DNA of 64,000 bases, taken from the NCBI RefSeq assembly GCF_030316845.1, contig NZ_JASZYS010000007.1:1-64000 (forward strand). The letters run 5' to 3'. The stretch comes from Variovorax davisae (GTDB lineage Bacteria; Pseudomonadota; Gammaproteobacteria; Burkholderiales; Burkholderiaceae_C). Below the pieces are notes generated by a model. That model was not told where the DNA came from, did not search any database, and saw nothing but the letters and a program-made list of their open reading frames with translations. A program made the translations under genes and the position numbers. Positions 63,333-64,000 of this stretch are shown piece after piece (position 1 is the stretch's first letter; every line of letters begins with the position of its first letter).

Positions 63333-64000
63333 ATGAAAAGCGATATCCACTGGATGCCGGCGCGCATCAGCGCCATCAACGACCGCAGTCCCACCGTGCG
63401 CGAATTCGAGATCACGCCCGAGTCGGGCGAGGTCGCCGGCCACGAGCCCGGCGCCCACCTGCAGGTGCAGGTGCTGGTCGGCGCGCCCGGGGCAGGGCGC
63501 ATGCAGAACCGCTCCTACTCGGTGGTCGGCGCGCCCGACGGCCGCAGCTGGCGGATCGCGGTCAAGCGCCTCGACGACGGCCGCGGCGGCTCGCTCGCGA
63601 TGTGGCGGCTGGGCGTCGGCGACCGGCTGCTGGTGAGCGAACCGCAGAGCCACTTCGGCCTCGACCTGACGGCGCCCGGCTACCTGCTGGTGGCGGGCGG
63701 GATCGGCATCACGCCGCTGGTCTACATGGCGCAGCGGCTGGCGGCGCTGGCCGGGCGCGGCGGCGTCCCGGTGCGCATGCTCTACGGCGCGCGCAGCGAG
63801 GCCGAGCTGGCCTACCTGCCCGAGCTGCGCGAGGCGCTGGCGCCGCACCCGGGCGCCAGCGTGCAGGCCCACACCGGCGCGGCGCCGATCGACTTCGCCG
63901 CCGAGATCGCCGCGCTGCCCGCCGGCGGCCAGCTCTACACCTGCGGCCCGGTGCCGATGCTCGAAGCGGTCAAGCGGGCCTGGGCCGCCGCGGGCCGGCC
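63333..64000 (+). CDS. vanB: Vanillate O-demethylase reductase subunit, 5' part (truncated by window)
   Basis: An open frame from ATG 63333 to the window end (about 222 codons). RSYSVVG is the FMN-binding motif, LLVAGGIGITPLVYMAQRLA the NAD-binding loop, and YTCGPVPML the final NAD contact, so this is a ferredoxin-reductase-type flavoprotein. The C-terminal [2Fe-2S] domain lies beyond the window. It follows the GntR gene by 13 nt and should supply electrons to VanA. Confidence 0.88.
   Translation, partial: MKSDIHWMPARISAINDRSPTVREFEITPESGEVAGHEPGAHLQVQVLVGAPGAGRMQNRSYSVVGAPDGRSWRIAVKRLDDGRGGSLAMWRLGVGDRLLVSEPQSHFGLDLTAPGYLLVAGGIGITPLVYMAQRLAALAGRGGVPVRMLYGARSEAELAYLPELREALAPHPGASVQAHTGAAPIDFAAEIAALPAGGQLYTCGPVPMLEAVKRAWAAAGR

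Overview
This window looks like a chromosomal segment of a high-G+C betaproteobacterium in the Comamonadaceae (Variovorax-like). The support is the uniformly G+C-rich coding bias, the gene families present (cydDCABX, PcaR/PobR-type IclR regulators, metabolite:H+ symporters, vanA/vanB, a glycine-riboswitch gcvTHP operon, TRAP transporter) and the compact layout with many ATGA/TGATG gene overlaps. The genus is inferred; no rRNA is present. I see no insertion sequence, prophage, CRISPR array or origin. The only RNA gene is one tRNA-Gly(GCC), and a tandem glycine riboswitch is the only riboregulator recognised.

Layout. 1-4139: end of etfA, an acyl-CoA dehydrogenase, a nitronate monooxygenase and a membrane acyltransferase. 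4253-11321: a complete cytochrome bd operon, cydD-cydC-cydA-cydB-cydX, including a 40-residue cydX, facing a GbsR/MarR-type regulator. An 18-bp palindrome before cydD recurs at 14 of 18 positions before the regulator gene, which suggests a dedicated cyd repressor. 11324-16143: cupin, ArsR/SRPBCC pair, aroC, an MFS carrier and an AbrB/PIN toxin-antitoxin pair. 16148-21731: a PfkB sugar kinase, an IclR regulator divergent from a ShiA-like transporter, and methanethiol oxidase with a membrane partner.

21742-31437 is the most distinctive part: a second PcaR/PobR-like IclR gene divergent from a tight eight-gene operon. The operon encodes a shikimate-dehydrogenase-like protein, an MHS transporter, a type-B carboxylesterase, a QuiC/AsbF-like 3-dehydroshikimate dehydratase, a second shikimate-dehydrogenase-like protein, a PcaB homologue that has lost all three superfamily signature motifs, a Bcr/CflA exporter and a PcaD-like hydrolase. 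It reads as catabolism of a quinate/shikimate-like compound or its ester towards protocatechuate. Both dehydrogenases lack the two serines that hold the shikimate carboxylate, so the true substrate may differ.

31457-34196 is a urate-degradation operon (transporter, uraD, and two uraH genes, one with a Tat signal) divergent from a LysR gene. 35352-41970 holds a FrnE-like thioredoxin-fold protein, a LysR gene divergent from a YbfB-type carrier, a carboxymuconolactone-decarboxylase-like protein, and a NitT/TauT-like ABC pair without a binding protein. 41982-46071: tRNA-Gly with a strong terminator, a flavin reductase, a DUF3014 protein and an ECF42-type sigma factor with two DGPF/YCII proteins. 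46211-51015: gcvT-gcvH-gcvP behind the tandem glycine riboswitch. 51051-57029: an unrecognised small protein, a DctPQM TRAP transporter, an OpuC-like binding-protein/permease fusion and an alpha/beta hydrolase. 57046-61311: a ROK-type kinase whose motifs are in circularly permuted order, a cardiolipin-synthase-like protein, a glutathione S-transferase and a MetE-like methyltransferase. 61458-64000: vanA, a GntR regulator and the start of vanB, cut by the window edge.
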